Shown: piece after piece, positions 47,530 to 58,398 of the stretch
How the letters are laid out: every line of letters starts with the position of its first letter
Position numbering within the stretch: the first letter of the stretch is position 1
The notes under the pieces: model-generated
Seen by the model: only the letters and a program-made list of their open reading frames with translations
What the model was told of the DNA's origin: nothing
The model's database searches: none
Source: Palaemon carinicauda
Taxonomy: Eukaryota; Arthropoda; Malacostraca; Decapoda; Palaemonidae
Length of the DNA: 64,000 nt
Direction of reading: 5' to 3'
Assembly: GCF_036898095.1 (NCBI RefSeq)
Contig: NC_090768.1
Location: forward strand, 46,405,451-46,469,450
Program-made: the position numbers and the translations under genes

Positions 47530-48991
47530 CAGTACCATGATCTTGTGTCCGGCTCCGTCAGACGACTGGCTTTTAAGAGCTCCCACAAGTCGTCGCTGTC
47601 TGGAGAATCTCAGATGGACTATGGATCTGACCAAGGAACTGGGCCTCCTAGTCAATTTAGAGGAGTCCCAGCTTGTCCCATCCCAGACCTTTGTCTACCT
47701 GGGTATGGAGCTTCAGAGTCGAGCTTTTCGGGCTTTTCCGTCGGCCCCAAGAATCTACCAAGCCCTAGAATGCATCCAGAGCATGCTGAGAAGGAACCGA
47801 TGCTCAGTCAGGTAGTGGATGAGTCTAACAGGGACACTTTCATCGCTGGCCCTGTTCATCGAGTTAGGGAGACTCCACCTCCGCCCCCTTCAGTATCATC
47901 TAGCTGCTCACTGGATAAAGGACATGACGCTAGAGACGGTCTCAGTTCCTGTTTCCGAAGAGAGGAGGTCTACTCTAACGTGGTGAAAGAACAGCTTTCT
48001 TCTCAAGGAAGGTCTACCTTTGGCTGTTCAGAAACCCGACCGCCGTCTCTTCTCGGACGCATCAGACACGGGCTGGGGTGCGACTTTGGACGGACAGGAA
48101 TGCTCGGGAACATGGAATCAGGAGCAAAGGACACTTCACATCAATTGCAAGGAGCTGTTGGCGGTTCATCTGGCCTTGATAAACTTCAAGTCCCTCCAGC
48201 TTAACAAGGTGGTGGAGGTGGACTCTGACAACACCACAGCCTTGGCTTACATCTCCAAGCAGGGAGGGACTCATTCGTGGAAGTTGTTCTAGATCGCAAG
48301 GGACCTCCTCATCTGGTCAAAAGATCGAAAGCTCACGCTGGTAACGAGGTTCATTCAGGGCGATATGAATGTCATGGCAGATCGCCTCAGCCGGAAGGGT
48401 CAGGTCATCCCCACAGAGTGGACCCTTCACAAGAATGTTTGCAGCAGACTTTGGGCCCTGTGGGGTCAGCCAACCATAGATCTGTTCGCTACCTCGATAA
48501 CCTAGAGGCTCCCGTTGTATTGTTCTCCGATTCCAGACCCAGCAGCAGTTCACGTGGATGCTTTTCTGCTGGATTGGTCCCATCTCGACCTGTATGCATT
48601 CCCGCCGTTCAAGATTGTCAACAGGGTACTTCAGAAGTTCGCCTCTCGCAAAGGGACACGGCTGACGTTGGTTGCTCCCCTCTGGCCCGCGAGAGAATGG
48701 TTCATAGAGGTACTGCAATGGCTGGTCGACATTCCCAGGACTCTTCCTCTAGGAGTGGACCTTCTACGTCAACCTCACGTAAAGAAGGTACACCCAATCC
48801 TCCACGCTCTTCGTCTGACTGCCTTCAGACTATCGAAAGACTCTCAAGAGCTAGGGGCTTTTCGAAGGAGGCAGCCAGAGCGATTGCCAGTGCAAGGAGG
48901 ACATCCACTCTCAGAGTCTATCAGTCTAAAGGGGAAGTCTTCCGAAGCTGGTACAAGGCCAATCCAGTTTCCTCAACCAGTACCACTGTAA
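47530..48991 (+). pseudogene. Truncated RT-RNaseH-MT of DIRS element C
   Basis: Likeness to element B pol begins in the active-site block ('SDDWLLRAPTSRRC', where B has 'YLDDWLLRAPTSRRC'); the whole RT before it is gone. The frame then runs to 48991 interrupted only by TAG at 47813, 48290 and 48503. It keeps RNaseH motifs 'LFSDASDTGWGATL', 'INCKELLAVHLAL', 'VDSDNTTALAYISKQ', 'MADRLSRKGQ' and the MT-like 'PDPAAVHVDAFLLDWSHLDL' and 'YAFPPFKI'. All three stops look like single-base changes of sense codons in B. Confidence 0.88.
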
Positions 48992-49888
48992 CCCAGATTG
49001 CTGACTTCCTGTTACATCTAAGGAACGTAAGATCCCTTTCAGCTCCTACGATCAAGGGTTACAGAAGTATGTTGGCAGCGGTTTTCCGCCACAGAGGCTT
49101 GGATCTTTCCACCAACAAAGATCTACAGGACCTCCTTAGGTCTTTTGAGACCTCAAAGGAACGTCGGTTGCCCACTCCAGGCTGGAATCTAGACGTGGTC
49201 CTAAGGTTCCTTATGTCATCAAGATTTGAACCTCTCCAATCAGCCTCTTTTAAGGACCTCACATTAAAAACTCTTTTCCTCGTGTGCTTGGCAACAGCTA
49301 AAAGAGTAAGTGAGATCCACGCCTTCAGCAGGAACATAGTTTTCACTTCTGAAACGGCTACATGTTCCTTGCAGCTCGGTTTTTTGCTAAAACGAGCTTC
49401 CTTCTCGTCCTTGGCCTAAGTCGTTCGAGATCCCAAGCCTGTCCAACTTGGTGGGGAACGAACTGGAGAGAGTACTTTGCCCAGTTAGAGCTCTTAGGTA
49501 CTATCTAAAAAGGTCATAACCTTTACGAGGACAATCAGAAGCCTTATGGTGTGCTATCAAGAAGCCTTCTCTTCCAAGGTCTAAGAACTCAGTTTCTTAC
49601 TAAATCAGGCTTCTGATTAGGGAAGCACATTCTCATCTGAAGGAAGAAGACCTTGCTTTGCTGAAGGTAAGGACACATGAAGTGAGAGCTGTGGCTACTT
49701 CAGTGGCCTTCAAACAGAACCGTTCTCTGCAGAGTGTTATGGATGCAACCTATTGGAGAAGCAAGTCAGTGTTCGCATCATTCTATCTCAAAGATGTCCA
49801 GTCTCTTTACGAGAACTGCTACACCCTGGGACCATTCGTAGCAACGAATGCAGTAGTAGGCGGGGGCTCAGCCACTACATTCCCATAA
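48700..49888 (+). pseudogene. Tyrosine recombinase of DIRS element C (frameshifted)
   Basis: The frame open from 48277 reads the recombinase N-terminal part ('SSSDCLQTIERLSRARGFSK', 'SAPTIKGYRSMLAAVFRHRG') through 'VCLATAKRVSEIHAFSRN' (first Arg). It is lost at 49395-49419 by an indel in a T/A run, compared with 'LGFLAKNELPS' in B. The rest, with two stops, continues to 49888: 'KVRTHEVRAVATSVAF', 'ATYWRSKSVFASFYLKD', with His, Arg, Trp and Tyr all present. The start overlaps pol in another frame. Confidence 0.88.
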
Positions 49889-50274
49889 TCCCATAACCTT
49901 TTTAACCTTTCTCTTGAATACTTTTTATGGGTTGTACGGTCGGCTAAGAAGCCTTCCACATCCTTGTTGATTTGGCGGGTGGTCAATTCTTTCTTGAGAA
50001 GCGCCGAGGTTAAAGGTTGTGATGAGGTCCTTTAGTATGGGTTGCAGCCCTTTATACTTCAGCACCTAAGAGTCGTTCAGCATCCTAAGAGGACCGCTAC
50101 GCTCAGTAAGGAAGACGTACTTAATAAAGGCAGAGTAATGGTTCAAGTCGTCTTCCTTACCAGGTACTTATTTGTTTTATGTTATTTTTGAATAACTAAT
50201 AAAATGAAATACAGGATACTTAGCTTCTTTGTTAACATGTATGCTGGTCTCCACCCACCACCCTGGGTGTGAAT

Positions 50275-50364
50275 CAGCTACATGATCATCGGGTAAGATT
50301 AATATTGAAAAATGTTATTTTCATTAGTAAAATAAATTTTTGAATATACTTACCCGATGATCAT
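50275..50364 (+). repeat. Element C internal complementary region
   Basis: 'CAGCTACATGATCATCGGGT' ... 'AATATTGAAAAATG' complements the left end, and 'TTATTTTCATTAGTAAAATA' ... 'TACTTACCCGATGATCATG' complements the right end. Same layout as element B. Confidence 0.93.
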
Positions 50365-50414
50365 GATTTAATTGACCCACCCTTCCTCCCCATAGAGAAC
50401 CAGTGGACCGAGGA

Positions 50415-50605
50415 AAAAATTGAGGTGGTGTTGACAAGAAGTACTGGAGTACCTGACCACAGATGGCGCTGTTGTGCTCACCCCCACCTGTATAGCGATC
50501 GCTGGCGTATCCCGACCGTAGATTTCTGTCGGGCAACAGAGTTGACAGCTACATGATCATCGGGTAAGTATATTCAAAAATTTATTTTACTAATGAAAAT
50601 AACAT
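50415..50605 (-). repeat. Element C right inverted terminal repeat and end
   Basis: 'GAGGAAAAAATTGAGGTGGT' to 'ACATGATCATCGGGTAAGTA', then 'TTCAAAAATTTATTTTACTA' and 'ATGAAAATAACAT'. The last part is specific to the right end. Confidence 0.93.
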
Positions 50606-50852
50606 TTTTCAAATTTGATTTGGTGTTTCAGTATTAGGTAAAAACATTTTGTATAGTAGTTTGCTAAAAGGCCGTTTGGTCTCGGTTAATATTTATGTTC
50701 AACATTGCACAAGTTTTCTATAGGAGGCCCTTCAGTTAGGTTTTTGCTAGTTGGTCAAATCAAATTTCATGGATTTGGCGACAAATAGGGTCATTCTCAC
50801 ATATAATGAGTTTCATCTTGCCAGTTACCCAATAATGAATGTTCTCTTTCAG

Positions 50853-51485
50853 GTGACAACCTTCTTGGCGAAAAAACCGATCCAAAACCAAGTAAGGTAA
50901 AGACGACTAAGAAGAGTAAATCAACGTTAGAAGAAACAGCGGTACTAAAAGCCTTTGATACAGACGATATGCCTGACAAAAATTTTAGAAAAAAAAAGAA
51001 ATCAAAGAAAAAAACATCACTTGAAAAATGTGATTTTAATGATCATGATAGTGGAGTGGATGAAAATCATGCTTCATTTCAGTTGAATGAAAATGGGAAA
51101 GACATTTGTGATGATACAGAGCCATCTGTCATATCTGCTGATGTAGAACAGGACAAAATTCCTGCCTTGGTAACTGAGGATGGTTTCAAAATTGTTTCTT
51201 TGATACCTGAAGATGACTCTGATGTGTCTGATGCATTTGAATCTGATCTTGAAGAAGATGAAGATATTTTACTTCGGAGGAATTCTTCAAAAGGTTCTGA
51301 GAAAACTACTGATGATGGTTTCAGAATAGTGTCCGAGATCGCACCAGATGACAGTGATGTTAGTGATGCCTTCACGGACGACGGAGATTGCAATGATATG
51401 GGAGAAGACTTGATAATGCGTAGAAAGGAACTTGGAGAAACTAAGTCCCTTAACAAACATATGCTGGAAATGATTGATGAATTTG
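50853..51485 (+). CDS. Exon of an unidentified host gene (acidic/Lys-rich protein)
   Basis: A single exon of 633 bp bounded by a good acceptor (TGTTCTCTTTCAG before 50853) and donor (G|GTAAGAAT at 51485/51486). Both introns are in phase 1. It encodes about 210 residues with no stop. They start 'DNLLGEKTDPKPSK', run through a basic 'FRKKKKSKKK' patch (likely nuclear or nucleolar signal), then acidic segments. Two ~40-residue units are related: 'TEDGFKIVSLIPEDDSDVSD' and 'TDDGFRIVSEIAPDDSDVSD', each followed by A-F, an acidic run and L-x-R-R. SDxSD sites suit casein kinase 2. No known domain was recognised, and I do not name the gene. Composition (A/T-rich host codons, no repeat likeness) separates it from the DIRS elements on both sides. 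No other exons are visible in the window. Confidence 0.75.
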
Positions 51486-52416
51486 GTAAGAATTTTTTTT
51501 ATTTTACGTCATAATTTTTAAATTACTGTAATTTTTGTATAGAAAATAGGAATACACCATTTAGTTTTGAAAAGATTAGCTTGTAATATTACATAATTGT
51601 AGCAAGATTGGAGAGGTAACTACATACAGTACTGTACTATCCCTTATGATTAAAATTAAAAAAGAAAAGAAAAGGGAATTTATGGGTTAATGAATTTTAC
51701 TTTAGAAGCTAATAATCTAGCAGGCTGAAGCCTTTGATTTACTAGTGCCAGGGAAAACAGAAAAAATTAGGCTATTATTTCTTAGACCTTGTATATCAAG
51801 TAAGATGATGATATTAATGCGTACACCATAGTACAGTATAGTACTGTATAAGAATATAAAGAGGCTAGTATAGTATAATACCAATGAGAAATTGATGTAA
51901 AAAAATCCTAGACAAGTATAACTGGTATTATATCACTTACAATGAACTTTTTTTGGCACACTGTAGATAGTGATATAGGTTCTTTGCTGTATCCTTTCGT
52001 CATCAGTTACATTGTTTTCTACCATTTTCTTTATGCTATTCCTTTGGGGTTTATTCAAGCTTAGCAGTCCAACCTCTTAAACTTTATATTGATAATACAT
52101 TTAGGAAGTCTTTTTCACAGTTTTGCTATATAGTAAAGCCTTTTGTCTCTAAGCACTGACTTTTATCACCTAAACAGAATATGGATTTCCATTCAATGTA
52201 AGAAAGGTAGCTTTATGATGAAGTTAATGACATGGCCAAAAATAATCAAATTACTTTGGGAAAATGGAAGCTCATAGCCATTTTATATATTGAGTTTGAT
52301 CTACAATGATCTAGTTACGGTAGTAACTGATTTCAGTAATAGTGCAAACATGATATAAACATTTTGACTTTGGTTCATTCCTACATAATTGTGGACCCTC
52401 ATTCTTTACATAGGAA
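51486..52416 (+). other. Start of the downstream intron
   Basis: AT-rich sequence after the donor GTAAGAAT. No further exon or repeat seen before the Tigger-like element at 52419. Confidence 0.6.
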
Positions 52417-52831
52417 TACAGTGAACCCTCGTTTATCGCGGTAGATAGGTTCCAGACGCGGCTGCGATAGGTGAAAATCCGTGAAGTAGTGACACCATAT
52501 TTACCTATTTATTCAACATGTATATTCAGACTTTTAAAACCTTCCCTTTACGTAGTACTGTTAACAAACTACCCTTTAATGTACAGAACACTTAATGCAT
52601 GTACTACAGTACCCTAAACTAAAACAGGCACAAATATTAAAGGCAATTTTATATCATGCGTTTCCTAAACACGCTAAAAAGCACGTTAAAAAATGGCAAC
52701 CAACGTTTTGTTTACATTTATCTCTGATCATAATGAAGAAACAAACTGGAGGTAGAGCTTTGCTTATTACCCAGACATATTTCCCATACTATTCCCTTAG
52801 AACTACATCACATCTTCCTACTTTAGATAAA

Positions 52832-53165
<334 letters not shown>

Positions 53166-53169
53166 TTTT

Positions 53170-53343
53170 TTTTCAATATTAATCTTACCCGATAATCATG
53201 TAGCTGTCAACTCCGTTGCCCGACAGAATTCTACGGACGGGATACGCCAGCGATCGCTATACAAGAGGGGGGTGTACTCACCAGCGCCACCTGTGGCCAG
53301 GTACTGCAGTACTTCTTGTTGACACCACCTCAATTTTTCCTCT
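53170..53343 (+). repeat. Element B left inverted terminal repeat
   Basis: 'GTAGCTGTCAACTCCGTTGC', 'GGATACGCCAGCGATCGCTA', 'ACTGCAGTACTTCTTGTTGA' and 'ACCACCTCAATTTTTCCTC' recur inverted at 59830-59998. Confidence 0.95.
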
Positions 53344-53551
53344 GTCGTGCTTCCGGCAAGACCTACATGGATACGCTTATAATTTTGGAGTCTTTGTTCA
53401 CGGTTTTGGTGAAGTATTGCTCTGAGATTTCAGCTTTCACTATACAGGAAGCTTTTCCTTAGCTTAGATAGCTTTTGGATTAATTTTGATTTATGGTTTA
53501 ACGATCTTTAGCTTTAATTTGGAATCCCCCTTGACTGTTCTCTGATTCAAG

Positions 53552-56339
53552 ATGTCCGACCATTCTCAAGCTCCTCCCCAAAGACGATGTAGGACTTGTA
53601 TTAGGCGGCTTCCGAAGGCCTCGGTTGATCCTCACACCGTTTGTTCCGACTGTAGGGGAAAATCCTGTCAGTTGGAAGATCGATGTGAGGAATGTGCCGG
53701 ACTTTCGGAACTTGATTTTATTCGATTCCTCAAATATACCACTAAGTTAGAGAGAGAGAGAGTTAGGAGGAGTTCGGCTCGCTCTTTACTTTATTCCTCC
53801 CCCCATGATCCTCAACCTTTTCCTCCCCCTGTAGTGGCTACCCCCGAACCTACTATTAGTGCTCAGCCTGATATGTCAGATGTTTTACGTGCCATTCAGG
53901 CTTTAGGTGATAAAGTGGAGTCGGTAGTGAGTGACCACAAGTTCCTTTTGGCAGACGTCAAGGAACTTAAAGTGAAAAGTGCAGTGGGAAGTGGTAGTGC
54001 CAGTGCTGTGCCTAGTGCTAGTGTCAGTGTCAGTGTTGCGCGTGAGGATACTTCTGTGCGTGCCAGTCGTCCTCCCAGTCCGGGACCTCTTGCAAGCTCC
54101 CAAGCCCAGGGGAGAAGCAATGTCGAAGGGCAAAAGGGTTCGGCAGGCCTTGATCGGCGCACAGTAGTATCCTCAGTGGTTGCGGGCGTATCTTATAGAG
54201 ATCGTCACTTCCACTCTCAGACGATTGAGCCCTTTATATCCTCGTCTGCAGAAGATTTTTCGGGGGAGAAAACGCTGGACTCAGGCCTCAAGACCTCTTA
54301 AGCGTAAAGTCCAGACCGCGCGAGTCCAACAGCCAGGGTGTAGCCATTGGGCTAGCTCGGACTCGCCGCAGTCATCAGGTGACTGCACGCCTCCTAAGAG
54401 AGGTAAGGCGCTGCCTCAACAGACCTCAACTTCTGTTAAAGCTATGCCTCAACAGACCTCAACTTCTGTTGATCCTAAGATGGCTATGCTGCAGACTATG
54501 CAGTCGCAGCTTGCGGTGTTGATGCGGGAGTTTCAGGCAGAGAAGGTTAATACACCTCCTCCTGCGAACGCTCCTCCTCCTCTGCGCAGTACAATCTGCC
54601 AGACGTATGAGGTTGAGGTTCCTCAAGCTACCTCCATGCGTGAGCTGCCGCGTTGGGAGTTGCCAGATACCAGCGCTGTGCAGCAACCTCCACTTTCCTT
54701 GAGGCAGGAGCCTCTTACCACGCAGCAACCTCCTCAACAATGGGGGCAGGAGCCTTATGCCTTACAGCCTCCTCTACCCTTGAGGCAGGAGTTTCTTGCA
54801 TTACAACCACCCTCGAGGCAGCAACCTCTTGAGGTACGACAACCTCTACCATCCTTGAGGCAGCCACCTCAACTCTCGCAGCAACCACCTCCACTTTCCT
54901 CGAGGCGAGAACCTCAACTCTCGAGGCAAGCACCTCAAGAACCTCAACTCGTGAGTCAAGAGCCTCTCTCTGCGCAGCCACCTCAACCCTTGAGGCAAGC
55001 GCAACTCTTGAGGCAGGTACCTCATGCTATGAGTCAGCCACCTCAACGCATGCATCTGCCACTTTCTCCTCAGCTTGAGCCTCTTCCCATTCAACTTGAA
55101 CCGCAGTCTAATGAGCCTCATGCTTTACTACAGTCGCCTCTCACCACGCTTGCTCCTCAGACCTCCGCAGAACCTCCTTCATCCCAGCCTCAGGACTTTG
55201 TCATTACCAGCCCTCATCCTCTTCAACAGAGACTTGAGGATGAATCCGCAAGTGCGCATGCACCCGCTCTTCAGGATTCAGCCATTCAGCAGACCGCTTT
55301 AACTGTACCTCTCGCTTCTCAACCCTCAGGTGATGAGGTTTCTGAGGATGAAGCTGCTCACCTGGATGATCCTTCATCTGACGTGGAGGAACCCAAGTCA
55401 TTGCCACCCTCCATCGACTTTCGCAAGGTTCTGGCTCTGTTCAGAGAACTTTACCCGGATCACTTTGTTTCTGCTACCCCTCGCTCTCCTCCATCCGAGT
55501 TCTCTCTAGGCATGCAACCTGTTAAGTCTGCCTACACTAAGCTCGTCTTCGCTAGATCTTCTAAGAGAGCTTTGAGAATGTTAGGGGATTGGTTGCAGTC
55601 CAAGCAGCAACTGGGAAAGACGTCTTTTATGTTTCCACCTCCTAAGCTGACGTCTAAGGCGGGCGTCTGGTATGCCACAGGAGAGGAACCAGGCTTGGGG
55701 GTCCCTGCCTCTGCCCAGGCTGACTTCTCAAGTTTGGTTGACTCTCCACGAAGGTCGGCTATGAGACGCTCTAAGGTCTGCTGGACCTTTTCTGACCTAG
55801 ACCACTTCTTGAAGGGAGTCTTTCGCGCCTTTGAGATTTTTAATTTTCTCGACTGGTGCCTGGGGGCCTTGAGCAAGAAGACTGCCCCATCTGACAAAGA
55901 CTCGGCCATGCTGATCATGTCCTGTATGGACAAAGCAATTCGCGATGGTTCCGGCGAACTGGCCTCTATGTTTGTATCGGGAGTCCTCAAGAAAAGGGAA
56001 CAGCTTTGCTCCTTCCTTTCCACTGGTATCACCTCTTGCCAAAGGTTACAGTTACTTTTTGCTCCTCTTTCTAAATTCCTGTTTCCTGAGGATCTTATCA
56101 AGGAATTGTCTGCGGCTCTCATTCAGAAGGACACGCATGATCTTGTGGCCTCTTCAGCACAGAAGGCTAAGGTTGCTCCTTCAGTTCCTAGAACTTACCG
56201 CACCCCAGTGGCTGATACTCCTGCTACTAGATTTATTCCGCCCTTTCGTGGCAGAGCCCCCAACCGAGGAGGTACCCGCCCAGACGGTCACAGGGGCAGG
56301 TCCAAGAAAGGTATCAAGTCTTCGAAAGGCAAACACTGA
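53552..56339 (+). pseudogene. Gag of DIRS element B (one frameshift)
   Basis: The ATG at 53552 gives 'MSDHSQAPPQRRCRTCIRR' and the Cys/His head (C-x2-C, D-P-H-T-V-C-x2-C-R-G-x2-C-x5-C-x2-C), then a helical, basic region ('KLERERVRRSSARS'). The frame shifts at about 54245-54275 into the one ending at 56339. Element C stays in one frame across the same interval, so this looks like a lesion or an assembly indel, not a programmed shift. The centre (54540-55200) is very Pro/Gln-rich. The C-terminal third (55400-56150) is globular ('DFRKVLALFRELYPDHF', 'LDWCLGALSKKTA') and the end is Arg/Gly/Lys-rich ('RGRAPNRGGTRPDGHRGRSK'), probably nucleic-acid binding. About 925 codons in total. Confidence 0.82.
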
Positions 56340-58398
56340 CTCTCCTCCTCTCCAGACAGCTGTAGGAGCCAGACTCAAGATCTTCTGGCAAGCTTGGGAA
56401 AGAAGAGGTGCAGACGCCCAGTCTGTCAAGTGGCTAAGGGAGGGTTACAAGATACCATTCTGCCGCAATCCCCCTCTGACCACTTCTCCCATCAACCTCT
56501 CTCCCAACTACAAGGAAAAGGACAAGAGGCTAGCGTTACATCAAGAGGTGTCGCTCCTGTTACAGAAGGAGGCAGTGGTGATAGTCCGGGATCATCAATC
56601 CCCGGGCTTCTACAACCGTCTCTTTCTGGTGGCCAAGAAGACAGGAGGTTGGAAACCGGTGCTGGACGTCAGTGCGCTCAATGCTTATGTCACCAAGCAG
56701 ACGTTCACTATGGAGACGACGAAGTCGGTCCTAGCAGCGGTCAGGCAGGAGGACTGGATGGTCTCGTTGGATCTGAAAGACGCTTACTTTCACGTCCCCA
56801 TTCATCCAGACTCCCAACCTTTTCTGAGATTCGTTTTTGGAAAGGTTGTGTACCAATTCCAAGCCCTGTGTTTTGGCCTAAGCACGGCACCTATGGTGTT
56901 TACGCGACTGATGAGGAATCTTGCGAAATTCCTCCACTTGGCGGACATCAGAGCCTCCCTTTATTTAGACGACTGGCTGTTAAGAGCCCCCACAAGTCGT
57001 CGCTGTCTGGAGAGTCTCAATTGGACTTTGGACTTGACCAAGGAACTAGGTCTTTTGGTCAACTTAGAAAAGTCCCAGCTTATTCCTTCCCAAACCATCG
57101 TTTACCTGGGAATGGAGATTCGGAGTCAAGCTTTTCGGGCTTTTCCGTCGGCCCCAAGAATCAACCAAGCCCTAGAGTGCATTCTGAGCATGCTGAAGAG
57201 GAACAGATGCTCGGTGAGACAGTGGATGAGTCTAACAGGGACCCTGTCATCGTTAGCCCTGTTCACCGAGTTAGGGAGACTCCACCTCCGCCCCCTTCAA
57301 TTCCATCTAGCAGCTCACTGGGACAAGAATATGACGCTCGAAGCGGTCTCTATTCCTGTTACCAAAGAGATGAAGACTACTCTCATGTGGTGGAAGAGCA
57401 ACATCCTTCTCAAGGAGGGTCTCTCGTTAGCTGTTCAGACCCCCAATCTTCATCTCTATTCGGACGCATCAGACTCGGGCTGGGGCGCGACCTTGGACGG
57501 ACAGGAATGCTCGGGGACATGGAACAAGGAACAGGAAACGCTTCACATCAATTGCAAGGAGTTGTTAGCAGTACATCTGGCCTTAATGAACTTCAAGTCC
57601 CTCCTGCTAAACAAGGTGGTGGAGGTGAACTCCGACAACACCACAGCCTTGGCATACATCTCCAAACAGGGAGGGACTCATTCGAGGAAGCTATACGAGA
57701 TCGCAAGGGACCTCCTCATTTGGTCAAGAAGTCTAAACCTCAAGCTGGTAACGAGATTCATTCAGGGCAATATGAATGTCTCGGCAGATCGCCTCAGCAG
57801 GAAGGGTCAAGTCATCCCCACAGAATGGACCCTTCACAAGGACGTGTGCAACAGACTTTGGACCTTGTGGGGTCAGCCAACGATAGATCTGTTCGCCACC
57901 TCCATGACCAAGAGGCTCCCATTGTACTGTTCCCCAATTCCAGACCCGGCAGCAGTTCACGTGGATGCTTTTCTGCTGGATTGGTCCCATCTCGATCTTT
58001 ATGCATTCCCGCCGTTCAAGATTATCAACAGAGTTATTCAGAAGTTCGTCTCCCACGAAGGGACACGGCTGACGTTGGTTGCTCCCCTTTGGCCTGCAAG
58101 AGAATGGTTCACAGAGTTACTGCAATGGCTGGTCGACGTTCCCAGGACTCTCCCTCTAAGAGTGGACCTTCTACGTCAACCTCACGTAAAGAAGGTACAC
58201 CCAAGCCTCCACGCTCTTCGTCTGACTGCCTTCAGACTATCGAAAGACTCTCTAGAGCTAGAGGCTTTTCGAAGGAGGCAGCCAGAGCGATTGCCAGAGC
58301 AAGGAGGATTTCCACTCGTAGAGTCTATCAATCCAAGTGGGAAGTCTTCCGAAGCTGGTGCAGAGCCAATGCAGTTTCCTCTACCAATACCTCTGTAA
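56210..58398 (+). CDS. RT-RNaseH-MT polyprotein of DIRS element B (intact)
   Basis: This frame is open from 55945, but likeness to other DIRS pol proteins starts only about 56330 ('LKIFWQAWERRGADAQSVKW', 'LREGYKIPF'), so the real start lies in the gag overlap and is uncertain. RT: 'FLVAKKTGGWKPVLDVSALN', motif A 'VSLDLKDAYFHVPIHP', motif B 'LCFGLSTAP', active site YLDD at 56962-56973. RNaseH: 'LYSDASDSGWGATL', 'INCKELLAVHLAL', 'VNSDNTTALAYISKQ', 'VSADRLSRKGQ'. The C-terminal segment has 'IDLFATSMTKRLPLYCSPIP', 'VDAFLLDWSHLDLYAFPPF' and 'LTLVAPLWPAREW'. It corresponds to the methyltransferase-like domain of DIRS1, with AFPPF where Dam-type enzymes have NPPY/F. All RT and RNaseH catalytic residues are present. 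It produces cDNA from the element RNA (family knowledge). How it is translated after gag is not evident. Confidence 0.92.

Larger units (their letters stand above)
43851..50605 (+). mobile_element. DIRS-type retrotransposon C, intact ends, rearranged genes
   Basis: Left terminal repeat from about 43855 ('TTTTTCAATATTAATCTTAC', 'CCGATGATCATGTAGCTG') to about 44030. Right terminal repeat is its inverse at about 50415-50580. The internal complementary region is at 50275-50364. The ends are those of element B with small differences (GATGATC for GATAATC). Relative to B, most of the gag N-terminal region is replaced by ~1 kb of unrelated non-coding sequence (44230-45220). The central gag is expanded by tandem repeats, and the gag C-terminal plus RT N-terminal region is missing or replaced (46975-47520). 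RNaseH, MT and recombinase are present but carry nonsense codons and a frameshift. It could only move, if at all, in trans. Confidence 0.9.

Noticed and set aside
54459..56122. Minus-strand frames opposite element B gag
   Set aside because: Antisense shadows of a GC-richer coding region, without motifs or matching frames in element C.
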